Positions 26,590-35,557 of a DNA stretch of 64,000 nt are shown one piece after another; the first letter of the stretch is position 1, and every line of letters begins with the position of its first letter. Origin of the DNA: Pirellulaceae bacterium (GTDB lineage: Bacteria; Planctomycetota; Planctomycetia; Pirellulales; Pirellulaceae); assembly GCA_022448645.1 (NCBI GenBank), contig JAKVBZ010000011.1, positions 1 to 64,000 on the forward strand, written 5' to 3'. The notes beneath the pieces were generated by a model, which saw only the letters and a program-made list of their open reading frames with translations, did not search any database and was not told the origin of the DNA. A program made the translations under genes and the position numbers.

Positions 26590-28098
26590 ATGTGGACTCG
26601 CAAACAATCGGTGATGGCTGGCGTCTTTGTAGCCATCATGTTGGTCGTCGTTGGTGTCGTGGTGCTAGCACCCTTTTCCCGTACTAACGTGATTTACGCC
26701 GAACATGATGCCGCCCCGGAGTCGGTTCAACGAGCTTTGGATCATGCACAGTCGCTTTCCGAGGCATTTCAGTACGTTGCCGAAACGGTGCGACCTTCGG
26801 TGGTAAGCATTCACAGTATTCAAAAGATTCGGGCGACGTCTCGAGGGCAATCACCGGAAATTCCCGACGAATTACGCCGGTTTTTTGGTGATGATGAGAT
26901 GTTGGAACGATTTTTTGATTTCGGCCCTCCACATGGTGGAGGTGGCCAAATTCGTCAAGGGTTGGGCTCAGGAGTCATCATCTCAACAGACGGTTATGTA
27001 CTTACCAATAATCACGTGGTCGGCCGCGCCGACGAAGTTACGGTGACACTCGCTGATGGTCGAGAACTGGCCGCAGAGGTGATTGGCACGGACGAAAAAA
27101 CCGATCTGGCTGTCGTTAAAGTGGATGCCGGCGGTTTGACAGCGTCTCCCTTGGGAGATTCAGACTTAGTGAAAGTCGGGGAATGGATCCTAGCGATTGG
27201 TAGTCCGTTTAATTACCACCAAACCGTTACGGCTGGCATTGTTAGCGCCAAGGGACGCTCGGTTGGCGTTGCCGATTATGAAGATTTCATCCAAACCGAC
27301 GCGGCGATCAATCCTGGCAACAGTGGTGGACCTCTGGTAAATCTACGAGGTGAAGTCATTGGTATCAACACGGCTATTGCTTCTCGATCTGGTGGGTTCA
27401 ATGGTCTTGGCTTTTCTATCCCCAGCAATATGGTGCGATCCATCACAGATGCAATTGTGAAGCATGGCCGAGTGCAACGAGGAAAACTGGGAGTGATCGT
27501 CCAAGAGCTTACCGACGAATTGGCACAGTCGTTTCAATACGATTCGTCAGATGGAGTACTGATTGGGGACGTGCAAGCAGGAAGCCCGGCGGAAAGGGCC
27601 GGATTGCAGGCTGGCGACATCGTGACGCATCTGAATGGTCGTCTTGTCAAAAATGTTCGTGATCTACGTCATTCTGTGGCGGCCATGGCACCGGGAACGC
27701 ATGTCGAAGTTGGTATTTCGCGAGACGGGCGGCGCAAGGTGCTGGGGCTCGAGCTGGTTGAACTGGAAGAAAAGCCGCTGGCGACTCACCGAGAGGAGGC
27801 GGATTCGTCGGACGAATTGGGGCTGACTATAGAGACATTGACCCCGGAATTGGCTCGTCGCCTGCGACTGGATAACGACGTACGAGGAGTCGTTGTGACG
27901 CGCGTTGAGTCTGGCAGTATTGCCGAAAGGGCGCAGCTCCAACGTGGCAACGTGATTGTTTCGGTGGGAAGTATGCCTGTCGAAACGGCTACGGAGTTCC
28001 GCGAAGCCGTGGCAGAGTTGGATTTACGCGCTGGAGTGCGGCTGCAAGTTCTGCATGATGGAATTCGACGATTCGCATTTTTGCGAGAACTCCGTTAA
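26590..28098 (+). CDS. degP: Deg/HtrA-family serine endoprotease with two PDZ domains
   Basis: 502-residue periplasmic quality-control protease. After a signal anchor (about 8-30) comes the trypsin-like domain with the triad His in LTNNHVVGRADEVTV, Asp in EKTDLAVVKVD, and Ser in PGNSGGPLVN. Two PDZ domains follow: the first at about 280-380 (GVLIGDVQAGSPAERAGLQ) and the second at about 405-500 (RGVVVTRVESGSIAERAQLQ). The ATG at 26590 has AAAAGGAG in good spacing. A start 36 bp upstream would be out of register with that site. The domain layout is DegP/DegQ-like. A 5' hairpin precedes it. It is divergent from deoC. Confidence 0.9.
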   Translation: MWTRKQSVMAGVFVAIMLVVVGVVVLAPFSRTNVIYAEHDAAPESVQRALDHAQSLSEAFQYVAETVRPSVVSIHSIQKIRATSRGQSPEIPDELRRFFGDDEMLERFFDFGPPHGGGGQIRQGLGSGVIISTDGYVLTNNHVVGRADEVTVTLADGRELAAEVIGTDEKTDLAVVKVDAGGLTASPLGDSDLVKVGEWILAIGSPFNYHQTVTAGIVSAKGRSVGVADYEDFIQTDAAINPGNSGGPLVNLRGEVIGINTAIASRSGGFNGLGFSIPSNMVRSITDAIVKHGRVQRGKLGVIVQELTDELAQSFQYDSSDGVLIGDVQAGSPAERAGLQAGDIVTHLNGRLVKNVRDLRHSVAAMAPGTHVEVGISRDGRRKVLGLELVELEEKPLATHREEADSSDELGLTIETLTPELARRLRLDNDVRGVVVTRVESGSIAERAQLQRGNVIVSVGSMPVETATEFREAVAELDLRAGVRLQVLHDGIRRFAFLRELR

Positions 28099-28138
28099 CC
28101 GTGTGTGAAAAACATGACCGATGGCGCTAATAGAACGG

Positions 28139-28276
28139 TGGGATGTAGCCGGCGCTGGCGAAGCAGCCTCTGGCACTTGAGAAGGAGAACGCTTGCCTCA
28201 AGAAGGTAGTGGCTGACCAAGCTCTGGTATGAAGGTTCTCAAGGAAGCGGCCAAGGGAAACGGGTAAGCCCCGAGC
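28139..28276 (+). mobile_element. Relic of an IS3-family orfA (transposase helix-turn-helix/leucine-zipper part)
   Basis: The + strand frame reads PALAKQPLALEKENACLKK then VVADQALV, a stop, and, after a shift near 28228, MKVLKEAAKGNG. This is the hallmark end of IS3-type orfA (LEKENARLKKLVADQALD...LKEAAKGN). No orfB, terminal inverted repeats or target duplication were found, so it is a decayed fragment of roughly 130 bp. It lies between deg and the dicarboxylate symporter gene. Confidence 0.7.
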
Positions 28277-28370
28277 TTCGACGACCGTTATCAATGAAGT
28301 ACGTCGCCGTTAGAGCCCCAGAAAAATTTCGAAGTGGAGTGCGTGTCCCTCTGAGAACGCGACGTTCGAT

Positions 28371-28450
28371 GTCATTTCGAGGAAGCGTTGCGCTTGGAGA
28401 AAACGTTTGCGAGCAGATCGCGCAGAGACTCTCGTTTTGTTCAGGATGAC
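28371..28450. repeat. REP-like palindromic element
   Basis: An 80-bp unit bounded by GTCAT (28371-28375) and ATGAC (28446-28450), rich in GCG/CGAG and ending TTCAGGATGAC. This is the style of dispersed palindromic repeats ending in GTCAT...ATGAC found in many bacterial genomes. A second element of the same style occurs at about 31051-31092. Whether it is truly dispersed needs genome comparison. Confidence 0.45.
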
Positions 28451-28613
28451 GCCCGTTTAATTCCTGGAAATGATAGTCCATGTCCTCCTTGGCATCTCGC
28501 CAAAATGAAATTCGACGAATACTGCTCTTGGTGTGTCGTGGTATATTGCTGGTGCCTTTATCGTCCATTTTGCTCTACCACGCTGGAAGCGAACGAATAG
28601 GAAAGGACACACC

Positions 28614-29972
28614 ATGCCAGACACGTCCCAAGACCGAAAGCCTCATGGTACTGGTCGGTTGACACTTTTCATCGCGGTCGCCATTGTCGCCGCCATCATT
28701 CTTGCGGGACAAGCACCTCAATTCGCAGCGCAACTGGACATTGGTGGTGAGATCTTTTTGCGGCTTTTGAAAATGATGGTGGTGCCGCTCGTCGTAACTT
28801 CCGTAATGTCGGGAATCCTGGGCATGGGAGACATTCGTAAACTCGGCAAACCAGGTGGGACGGCAGTTGTCTATTATTTGGCCACGACTTTGTTGGCGGT
28901 TTTTGTTGGCTTGATCGTGGTGAATACTATCCGTCCTGGAGAAGGAGAACAGGCGCAACAAGCTTTGAAGGCGATGCGCAGCAGTCGAGGTGTCAGTACG
29001 GATGAGATGAAACAGAAGATTAGTCAGCACCTGGCCGACGCCGTAGGCGTGGAAACGGAAGAAGTACAAAAGGTCATGAAGGAGTTGTCTCTTCCAGAGG
29101 ATCCTAAAGTTGGGACCGTGCTGAAAAACCTGGTTTTGATGTTGTTCACGGACAACCTTTTTCAGTCAGCGGCGCGAGGAGACCTGCTGCCGCTGATCTT
29201 TTTTAGTATTATCTTTGCCGGGATGCTGACAACTCTGGGAGACCGTGTGGCAGTTCTCACAGGAATGATTGATCAAGCCAACGAAGCGCTCATGTCCTTT
29301 GTGATGTTGTTAATGAAGATTGCTCCGCTGGGGATCTTTTGTCTGGTCGCTGCACGGTTCGGCGAGGCACAAGCCAAGGGAGAGCTTTATCAACGACTTC
29401 AAGAGATGGGTTGGTACATGGGGACGGTGCTGATCGGTTTGTCGATTCACGCTTTGATCACATTGCCACTGATCCTTTACTTCATGACTCGTCGCAATCC
29501 ATACCGTTTCATTTATCAGATGTTGCAGGCGTTGTTGACGGCATTTTCGACGGCTAGCAGTTCGGCTACCTTGCCGGTGACGATGGAGTGTGCCACGAAG
29601 AATGCCAAGGTGTCAGACAAATCGGTTGAGTTTGTGTTGCCTTTGGGTGCCACCGTAAACATGGACGGAACAGCTCTCTACGAAGCTGTTGCGGCGATTT
29701 TCATCGCTCAGCTGATTGGCAAAGACTTAGTTCTTGCAGAACAAATCATTGTTGCTCTGACTGCAACGTTGGCCGCTATAGGAGCAGCTGGTATTCCTCA
29801 AGCGGGCTTGGTCACCATGTTGATCGTTCTCAGTGCTGTGGGGCTGCCCTTAGAAATGGTGGGGTTGATTCTGTCCGTCGACTGGTTGTTGGACCGCTTT
29901 CGAACGGCAGTGAACGTGCTGGGAGACGCTATGGGAGCAGCAGTCGTGGAAAGGACTTTGGTGAACGATTGA
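28614..29972 (+). CDS. Dicarboxylate/amino acid:cation symporter (DAACS family)
   Basis: 452 residues, a GltP/DctA-type secondary transporter that brings C4-dicarboxylates or acidic amino acids in with Na+ or H+. It shows about eight helices plus the re-entrant loops. Family signatures are ALLTAFSTASSSATLPVT (HP1 serine-rich loop), LPLGATVNMDGTALYEAVAAIF (TM7, with NMDGT), and GIPQAGLVTMLIVLSAVGLP (HP2). An extra insertion rich in charged residues (about 110-175; EEVQKVMKEL) sits between early helices and makes the protein longer than typical. The ATG at 28614 has AGGAAAGG upstream. A start at 28533 would add 27 unrelated residues. Confidence 0.9.
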   Translation: MPDTSQDRKPHGTGRLTLFIAVAIVAAIILAGQAPQFAAQLDIGGEIFLRLLKMMVVPLVVTSVMSGILGMGDIRKLGKPGGTAVVYYLATTLLAVFVGLIVVNTIRPGEGEQAQQALKAMRSSRGVSTDEMKQKISQHLADAVGVETEEVQKVMKELSLPEDPKVGTVLKNLVLMLFTDNLFQSAARGDLLPLIFFSIIFAGMLTTLGDRVAVLTGMIDQANEALMSFVMLLMKIAPLGIFCLVAARFGEAQAKGELYQRLQEMGWYMGTVLIGLSIHALITLPLILYFMTRRNPYRFIYQMLQALLTAFSTASSSATLPVTMECATKNAKVSDKSVEFVLPLGATVNMDGTALYEAVAAIFIAQLIGKDLVLAEQIIVALTATLAAIGAAGIPQAGLVTMLIVLSAVGLPLEMVGLILSVDWLLDRFRTAVNVLGDAMGAAVVERTLVND

Positions 29973-30120
29973 AGAGATCGTCTTAGTGAGCTTAACGGAA
30001 CGGATCAGACGATGTTGGAAAATCTCATGTGCTAAAACAGCGGTTTGAGAATCACCCACACCACGAATCCTTTGAGGTTGTTCGCTGCTCGTACAGCCGC
30101 TTTGCTCAGCCGGTCCGGCC

Positions 30121-30471
30121 TCAACCTTGGGGCTTGGACTGAAAGGTCCCGTAGGGACCGATCAGTTTGACTGGTTTGAATTTGGCCGATTCTACAGCTT
30201 CCCAGATAGCTTTGGGAGCTGGATCTTTGCCATTTTGAGGGGTGATGACGGCGACGTTTTGTTTCACGTCGGCGTGGACGGCCACCACACCCGGAACTGC
30301 GTAAAGTTTTCGAGCGATCTTCTTTGCGCAGGTTTTGCAGTGCATGTTGTCAACATAGATCGCTACGTTGCGACCCTTAAGTTTGATTGCCTCAGCCGAT
30401 TTGTGTGCTGCCAATACTACGAAACACGATAAGATAACAATCGTTGCAGTCCATCTTGTTCCTAGTTGCAT
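30121..30471 (-). CDS. Exported heavy-metal-associated (HMA) domain protein
   Basis: 116 residues. A signal peptide (about 1-28, LSCFVVLAAHKSAEA) is followed by one HMA domain with the metal motif MHCKTC (C45, C48), then GVVAVHADVKQNVAVITP. HMA domains bind Cu(I) or similar soft metals as chaperones. Most bacterial copies are cytoplasmic (CopZ), while this one carries a signal peptide and would act outside the cytoplasm. It lies 31 bp downstream of an OB-fold-like lipoprotein gene on the same strand, so the two probably form an operon. Confidence 0.82.
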   Translation of the reverse strand: MQLGTRWTATIVILSCFVVLAAHKSAEAIKLKGRNVAIYVDNMHCKTCAKKIARKLYAVPGVVAVHADVKQNVAVITPQNGKDPAPKAIWEAVESAKFKPVKLIGPYGTFQSKPQG

Positions 30472-30502
30472 CTTGTCCTCCCTGATGAATGGATTGTGTG
30501 GG

Positions 30503-30997
30503 TTAGCGGCGAATATAAAGGCCGCGAGCGGCCACGACGATATGGCCCAAACTGGTCATTTCTGCGCGTCCCTCCACAACAACCATTTGGTCTTTCGTGA
30601 CTCCAAAGACTCGACGTGCGTCGTGAGCACACACTTCCCCCTTTTCGTCGAGGAACTGAACCAATGCCAAGCCTTCGGATTCGTCGGTTGATTGTCGGCA
30701 AAACGGACAATCACACGCTTCACCGTGGCCTTCACCGTCAATGGTGGCAATGGGGTCCGCGATGACGAATGAAGCTTGTCCAGGAGACCATGGATCAACG
30801 ACACCACCGATCTGCCCGACGAGCACGACGTCGATGGATTCGTCTTTGAGACTTTCGCGCAGGTCGAGCACCCCTGTGGCGCCTGCAGGTTCCGTATTCA
30901 AAAGGAACGTTTCACGCAGTGAAATGACGTGTGGGTCGGTTACGCCACACCCGCAAATGGCTATAAGAAGCGTTAGCGATCCAGCGATGCGAAGCAT
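30503..30997 (-). CDS. Lipoprotein with CDCPFC motif and OB-fold-like layout, function unknown
   Basis: 164 residues. The N-terminus is a lipoprotein signal with cysteines in IAICGCG. Then follow alternating strands: IDVVLVGQIGG, SFVIADP, an ACDCPFC cluster near residue 95, ALVQFLDEKGEV, ARRVFGVTKDQMVVVEGRA, and IVVAARGLYIRR. The strand order and the 'VVVEG.A' ending recall tOB-type OB folds. The cysteine cluster could bind a metal, which fits its operon neighbour, an exported HMA protein. I do not know a named family for it. Metal handling in the envelope is an inference. Confidence 0.6.
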   Translation of the reverse strand: MLRIAGSLTLLIAICGCGVTDPHVISLRETFLLNTEPAGATGVLDLRESLKDESIDVVLVGQIGGVVDPWSPGQASFVIADPIATIDGEGHGEACDCPFCRQSTDESEGLALVQFLDEKGEVCAHDARRVFGVTKDQMVVVEGRAEMTSLGHIVVAARGLYIRR

Positions 30998-31050
30998 GTT
31001 TTGGTCCTTGAAGTGAAGAAAGTAAGCAATCGGCTGCTAGCATCCGGACA

Positions 31051-31092
31051 TGCCGATCCTCAAGATTCTTCGGACTGCGCAGGATGATGACT
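31051..31092. repeat. REP-like element abutting a gene end
   Basis: ATGCCGATCC then AAGATTCTTCGGACTGCGCA and GGATGATGAC, abutting the stop codon of the glycosyltransferase-like gene (TAA at 31093-31095 on the - strand). The pattern AAGATTCTTCGGA...CAGGATGA is typical of dispersed palindromic repeats. It resembles the element at 28371-28450 in its end but not over its full length. Confidence 0.4.
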
Positions 31093-32133
31093 TTAGGCTG
31101 CGTCATCCCGGAAGCAATGATAATCGTCGTCGAACTGGTGCAAGAAGCGATCCATGAGAAGAGGTCGACGTCGGGAATAAACACCGTCCTGTAGGTAGCG
31201 TTCCAGAATCCCTACCGAGTGCTCTGCCATTTCGTTTGCATCTGTTTGCTGTGCCAGAGCCAGTTCGACAAAGGGGGTTACTGCCGCATGGTCGGGAACC
31301 ATCTGCACGTTTTCCTGGGGAAATGGGATCAGCATGCGAGCTTGAGAAAAATCAGTCGATATCACGGCGGACCGGGCATAGACTGCTTCGTATTGCCGAT
31401 AAGACCAGCGGGCGTTTCCAGCGGGTGTTAACGCTACCCGGCAACGACGTAGGGTATCAAAGTAGCGGAAAAAGCTGACACGACCTTTCGTATACTCAAT
31501 GGAGGAGAGCTGCGGGAATTTCTGTGCCCATCCTCTCAAATGGCTAGGAATGACGATGCCCCCCCAAGCGATTGCGTTAGGTAGTTCTCGCTGTAGTTCG
31601 AGTAGCCACTCGATGCGTTGGTTGTAACTGTCTGTAGACCCTTCGGCCGAGACACAACGCATGCCATTCGGTGTGCCCAGGAATCCATAATCAAAGTGTT
31701 TGGTGGGCTTACTCTTAACACGCTGCCATTGCAAACAAGCTTGTAGCTTGCGACTGCGCCGAATCGGCAGGCATCCCCAACGGAAATCGCTAGACCAGCA
31801 TTCTTCGACCCACGGTTTCCAGTATCGGTTGGTGAGCGAGCGAAGTAAGTTTTGATCAGACGATCCCCAGACGGGAAACGGAAAATCATGATAGTCGAAT
31901 AATACCACTTCGCGACTCTGAAAACCAGCAAGTTGTTGGGAGTTGAGACTCGTTGGCAATCCGATGAACACATAGTCGGCTGTCAAGGTGCGACGTGGAC
32001 TCAATTGCTGAGGAGAAACGACTCTGACCGCACGACGGCCATGAAAAGTACGTAAGAACCAAGCCAACGTCATGCCACGAACCCCCCGTCCTGCACGGTG
32101 GTCATCGCTGAGGACAATGAGGAAATTCGACAT
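31093..32133 (-). CDS. Glycosyltransferase-like protein
   Basis: 346 residues without membrane segments. The N-terminus looks like a Rossmann strand (FLIVLSDDHRAGRG). The C-terminal third has the pattern CRVALTPAGNARWSYRQYEA then SAVISTDFSQARMLIPF, close to the sugar-nucleotide binding end of exostosin/CgeB-like and GT-B glycosyltransferases (G..R..E...aG..p). No donor or acceptor can be assigned. Neighbours are an OB-like lipoprotein downstream and a small membrane protein upstream, neither informative. I give it as a putative glycosyltransferase, and a nucleotide-sugar-binding protein is an alternative. Confidence 0.5.
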   Translation of the reverse strand: MSNFLIVLSDDHRAGRGVRGMTLAWFLRTFHGRRAVRVVSPQQLSPRRTLTADYVFIGLPTSLNSQQLAGFQSREVVLFDYHDFPFPVWGSSDQNLLRSLTNRYWKPWVEECWSSDFRWGCLPIRRSRKLQACLQWQRVKSKPTKHFDYGFLGTPNGMRCVSAEGSTDSYNQRIEWLLELQRELPNAIAWGGIVIPSHLRGWAQKFPQLSSIEYTKGRVSFFRYFDTLRRCRVALTPAGNARWSYRQYEAVYARSAVISTDFSQARMLIPFPQENVQMVPDHAAVTPFVELALAQQTDANEMAEHSVGILERYLQDGVYSRRRPLLMDRFLHQFDDDYHCFRDDAA

Positions 32134-32380
32134 TTGGATGGATCCAGTACACGCAATAATGAGTCTTTACGGGATCATCTGTACTGGATTTGGATGTTTG
32201 TGTCCACGACAACTTGTGGAGGCCGTCAACTTGGATGGCGAGCTTAAATAATTAACCCTGATGAGTGGCAGATTTCGCAAATCGTGTCAAACTGAGCGCA
32301 GCAAAGGCTCTTCGTGAGACTTGCTCACACCTCTAGAGTCTCTGGCCGATGTTTTCCCAAGATGGATAACAAATCAGTCT

Positions 32381-32872
32381 TCAAACGGAAGCTCCTGACC
32401 GTCGTAGCAGATCTGCTATATGAAGATAGAGATAGGCGGTCAGTCCATAAGCACCGGCCATCGCCCCGGTCCATAAAGTCGCTTTTCCGCTGATGGTCGC
32501 TTCCCAAAGACCAAATGCAACGATTGTTTGGTCCAGAGCATGCGGTGTCAGGGAACGACTGGCCGTCCATGCGGCACCGCAGATCGCTGCATATACGCAA
32601 GCCAGAACGGTCGCGAATACGACCATGACCCACAGAGTACTACGAGTTGGTACTTGTAGTAACAACAAACTGTACGCGAACTGGGTGACACATGTTGTGA
32701 TCAGCGGAAAAGTCCACGGCGCTAACAAAGATGTTTGAGACGCAAGCATGCAATCGATCACACTGATCACGACCGGAGTCAAGCTAAAACCTGCCAGCAA
32801 ACACATCCATCCGACTGACATGTACAGCCACTGACGCGAGGATGCCAAGTTGTTTCGATCGCCGTTTAGCAT
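32381..32872 (-). CDS. Small four-helix membrane protein, unknown function
   Basis: 163 residues with about four hydrophobic segments (near 15-40, 52-72, 80-103 and 135-155). I do not recognise a family. Codon usage looks like coding sequence (no long out-of-frame opening), but no strong ribosome site was seen and no operon partner is present. It could be a planctomycete-specific membrane protein. Confidence 0.45.
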   Translation of the reverse strand: MLNGDRNNLASSRQWLYMSVGWMCLLAGFSLTPVVISVIDCMLASQTSLLAPWTFPLITTCVTQFAYSLLLLQVPTRSTLWVMVVFATVLACVYAAICGAAWTASRSLTPHALDQTIVAFGLWEATISGKATLWTGAMAGAYGLTAYLYLHIADLLRRSGASV

Positions 32873-33215
32873 CGAGCAGTATCCGAGTTATCTCGCTTTG
32901 ATATCCTTGATCTATCTGCCGTGTCGGTTCAGCCTCGAGTTGCACTTTCAAGGTTGATGGTATTCTTTATGGTAACTTGGCTGAGACTCAAGTTGAATTG
33001 AGGTTAGAATCAGAAAAACTAGAATAGGATTTTTTATTGGAACTGGTAACCCGAAGTGTCAGTGTTGAAGTTGCGCTTACGCGGCTGGTTCCGAGAAATG
33101 AAAACCTGATGTGTCAGCCAGGGATGAAGAAGATAAAGTAAGTAGCGTTGAGCCAGCACCCTAGGCTCACAGGGAAGATTGAATATCAAACATACGTAAG
33201 GAATCATTTACGATC
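32873..33215. other. Intergenic region with degenerate dispersed-repeat-like segments
   Basis: No gene seen. Two short similar segments, AACCCGAAGTGTCAG (33049-33063) and AACCTGATGTGTCAG (33103-33117), resemble, from memory, the 'ACCCGAAGCGTCAGCGAGGG' dispersed repeats of marine planctomycetes in degenerate form. Divergent promoters for the membrane protein and the dehydrogenase gene should also lie here. None was clear. Confidence 0.35.
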
Positions 33216-34088
33216 ATGTCACAAAAGCAATCTCTGCAACCGGTGGGTGTTGTTGGCCTGGGACTTATGGGAACCGCATTTACAGAACGTCTATTAGAAG
33301 CCGGATATGCCGTGAAAGTCTACAACCGGACTCGAAGCAAAGCAGAGCCCTTGCTTGCGCTGGGGGCGAAGTGGTCGGACAATCCGATGGTCGAATGTGA
33401 ACGTGTTATTTTCAGCGTGTTTACGACGCAGGATGTTGTCGAAGTGCTGGAAGGGATGAAATCTGCATTGCGACCTGGCCAGATTCTGCTGGACACATCG
33501 ACAAGTCAACCTGGGCAGGCAGCCAGTTTGGGCCAACGCTTGCAGGCCGATGGCGTAGATCTTCTCGAAGCTCCTTTTTCTGGTTCCAGCCAACAGACTC
33601 GCCAGGGAAAAGCGACGGCCATTGTAGCGGGAAAGCGATCTGCGTTCGAAGCGTGTGATGACCTGTTGCCATGTTTGGCCGCACAGACGTTCTATGTGGG
33701 CTCTTGGGGGAATGCAGCCAAAACAAAGCTAGTGTCGAACCTCGTGCTTGGTTTGAACCGCGCCGCGTTCGCTGAGGGATTGGTGTTTGCCGATGCCATC
33801 GGGTTAGACACAGCGCAGGTCTTTGAAGTTTTGATCAATAGCATTGCCTATTCCAGAACGATGGACACCAAAGGCAAAAAAATGATGACCGGAGATTTTG
33901 CGCCTCAAGCAAAATTGTCACAACATCTCAAGGATGTACGGTTGATTCTCGACGAGGCGCAGCGAGAAGGTCAACAGCTTCCGATGTCCGAACGACACTG
34001 CGAGTTGTTAGAGCAAGCCGAAGAAGCCGGTTTGGGACAGCTCGACAACTCAGCGGTCCTTCAAGCAATCCAATCATGGACGACTTGA
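33216..34088 (+). CDS. 3-hydroxyisobutyrate dehydrogenase-family NAD(P)-dependent oxidoreductase
   Basis: 290 residues of the beta-hydroxyacid dehydrogenase family. The Rossmann start is VGVVGLGLMGTAFTERLLEA (GLGxMG), the substrate region includes LLEAPFSGSSQQTRQGK (the D/E-x-P-x-S-G signature with Glu-Ala instead of the common Asp-Ala), and the catalytic lysine lies in NAAKTKLVSNL. The C-terminal helical domain has DFAPQAKLSQHLKDVRL, as in related glyoxylate/succinate semialdehyde reductases and HIBADH. Substrate could be 3-hydroxyisobutyrate, tartronate semialdehyde or another small hydroxyacid. Its 3' end overlaps the DUF1501 gene, which comes from the other strand, by 28 bp. Confidence 0.85.
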   Translation: MSQKQSLQPVGVVGLGLMGTAFTERLLEAGYAVKVYNRTRSKAEPLLALGAKWSDNPMVECERVIFSVFTTQDVVEVLEGMKSALRPGQILLDTSTSQPGQAASLGQRLQADGVDLLEAPFSGSSQQTRQGKATAIVAGKRSAFEACDDLLPCLAAQTFYVGSWGNAAKTKLVSNLVLGLNRAAFAEGLVFADAIGLDTAQVFEVLINSIAYSRTMDTKGKKMMTGDFAPQAKLSQHLKDVRLILDEAQREGQQLPMSERHCELLEQAEEAGLGQLDNSAVLQAIQSWTT

Positions 34089-35554
34089 CCACCTACGTCT
34101 GTCAGGCGGAAATCACGGCCCTGAAAGCGATGAGTCAAACGTAAGTGATCCAGGCCGAATAAATGCAGCAGCGTGGCGTGTAGATCATTGACGTGTACCG
34201 GATTTTCCCTGATGTTCCAGCCGATCTCGTCCGTCTTACCATACACTTGACCACCTTGGATGCCTCCACCAGCGAGCAGCATCGTGAAACAGTGCGGGTG
34301 GTGATCGCGTCCTGTGTTATATTTGCGTTCGTTGCGGTTTTCACCTAAAGGAGTACGTCCGAATTCAGCTCCAATAACCACCAATGTCTCGTCCAACAGA
34401 CCTCTTTGTTCCAGATCATGAATCAATGCGGCAATCGGCTGATCGACCACGGTGGCGTTATAGGTGAGGTGTTCATCCAACTTGCTATGTTGATCCCAGG
34501 AGGCATGAATGACATTGATGAAGCGTACCCCACGTTCCACCATGCGTCTGGCGAGCAAGCAGTTTCGCGCGAAGCTGTCCATGGTGTTTAGATGAGGCAA
34601 CGAGCCTCGGAAGTCGCCTTTCGGCTCGACACGTCCGATGCCATAACTGTCCAGCGTTACCTGGGCTTCGTCGGACAAATCGGTCAACTCGGGAGCAGCG
34701 GTCTGCATCCGGTTAGCCAATTCGTAGTTGCGAATTCGACTCATGATTTCAGGGTCGTGCACTTCCTGGTAACGTTGCCGATTGATATTCGCCAATGCGT
34801 CCAGTCCAGCTCGTTGCAATGCGGGCGGTAAGCCTTGTGGATTCTGAAGATTGAGTACGGGCTCGCCCGAGTTGCGAAACAGGACACCGCTGTAAGAGGA
34901 AGGCAAAAATCCGCTTTGGTATAAAGTTGCACCACCGCTCGACCCGCGACCGGCTGTCAGTACCACATAGCCCGGTAAGTTGTCTGATTCACTGCCCAAG
35001 CCGTAGTTGATCCAGGATCCCATGGTTGGCATTCCGAATCGCGAGACGCCACACTGCATCATGAGCTGCCCAGGATGATGGTTGAATTCTTCGCTGAACA
35101 TGCTGCGTACCATCAGCAAATTGTCAGCTTGACTTCCTAAATGCGGCAACAGGTCACTGAATTCCATGCCGCATTCACCATACCGAGTGAATTTGCGCGG
35201 GCTGCCCAAAAGTACCGCCGTATCCGGTTTGATGAAGGCAAATCGAGCATCTTTCCACACTTCTTTAGGTAACGGCTTTCCATCTAGCTCGTTCAGTTTT
35301 GGTTTGGGGTCGAACAGATCGATGTGTGAAGGTGCCCCCGCCATGAAAAAGAAAATGCATGATTTGGCGCGAGGTGCGAAGTGGGGTGGTTGGATCTGAA
35401 CACCTTCAGAAATATTTGAAGTCGCGGCTGTGGCTGGTGTAATCAGGCCATCTTGCGTCAAGAGGCTACCCAAGCCAAGCGCACCAAGACCGCTGGCAGT
35501 TGTATTCAGGAACTCACGCCGAGTACGATTTAAGTATTCGTCAAAGATTGTCAT
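34061..35554 (-). CDS. DUF1501 (sulfatase-like) secreted protein, TAT exported
   Basis: 497 residues. A twin-arginine signal (NRTRREFLNTTASGLGALG) is followed by a conserved DUF1501 domain with AKSCIFFFMAGAPSHIDLFD and, late, VVIGAEFGRTPLGENRN then GRDHHPHCFTMLLAGGGI, sequence features of the alkaline-phosphatase-like fold. DUF1501 genes pair almost invariably with DUF1549/DUF1553 genes in planctomycetes, and here the partner ends just 3 bp upstream. Proposed roles are in extracellular degradation of sulfated or complex polysaccharides. The catalytic activity is unproven. Its 3' end overlaps the convergent dehydrogenase gene. Confidence 0.88.
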   Translation of the reverse strand: MTIFDEYLNRTRREFLNTTASGLGALGLGSLLTQDGLITPATAATSNISEGVQIQPPHFAPRAKSCIFFFMAGAPSHIDLFDPKPKLNELDGKPLPKEVWKDARFAFIKPDTAVLLGSPRKFTRYGECGMEFSDLLPHLGSQADNLLMVRSMFSEEFNHHPGQLMMQCGVSRFGMPTMGSWINYGLGSESDNLPGYVVLTAGRGSSGGATLYQSGFLPSSYSGVLFRNSGEPVLNLQNPQGLPPALQRAGLDALANINRQRYQEVHDPEIMSRIRNYELANRMQTAAPELTDLSDEAQVTLDSYGIGRVEPKGDFRGSLPHLNTMDSFARNCLLARRMVERGVRFINVIHASWDQHSKLDEHLTYNATVVDQPIAALIHDLEQRGLLDETLVVIGAEFGRTPLGENRNERKYNTGRDHHPHCFTMLLAGGGIQGGQVYGKTDEIGWNIRENPVHVNDLHATLLHLFGLDHLRLTHRFQGRDFRLTDVGGQVVHDWIA

Positions 35555-35557
35555 CGC

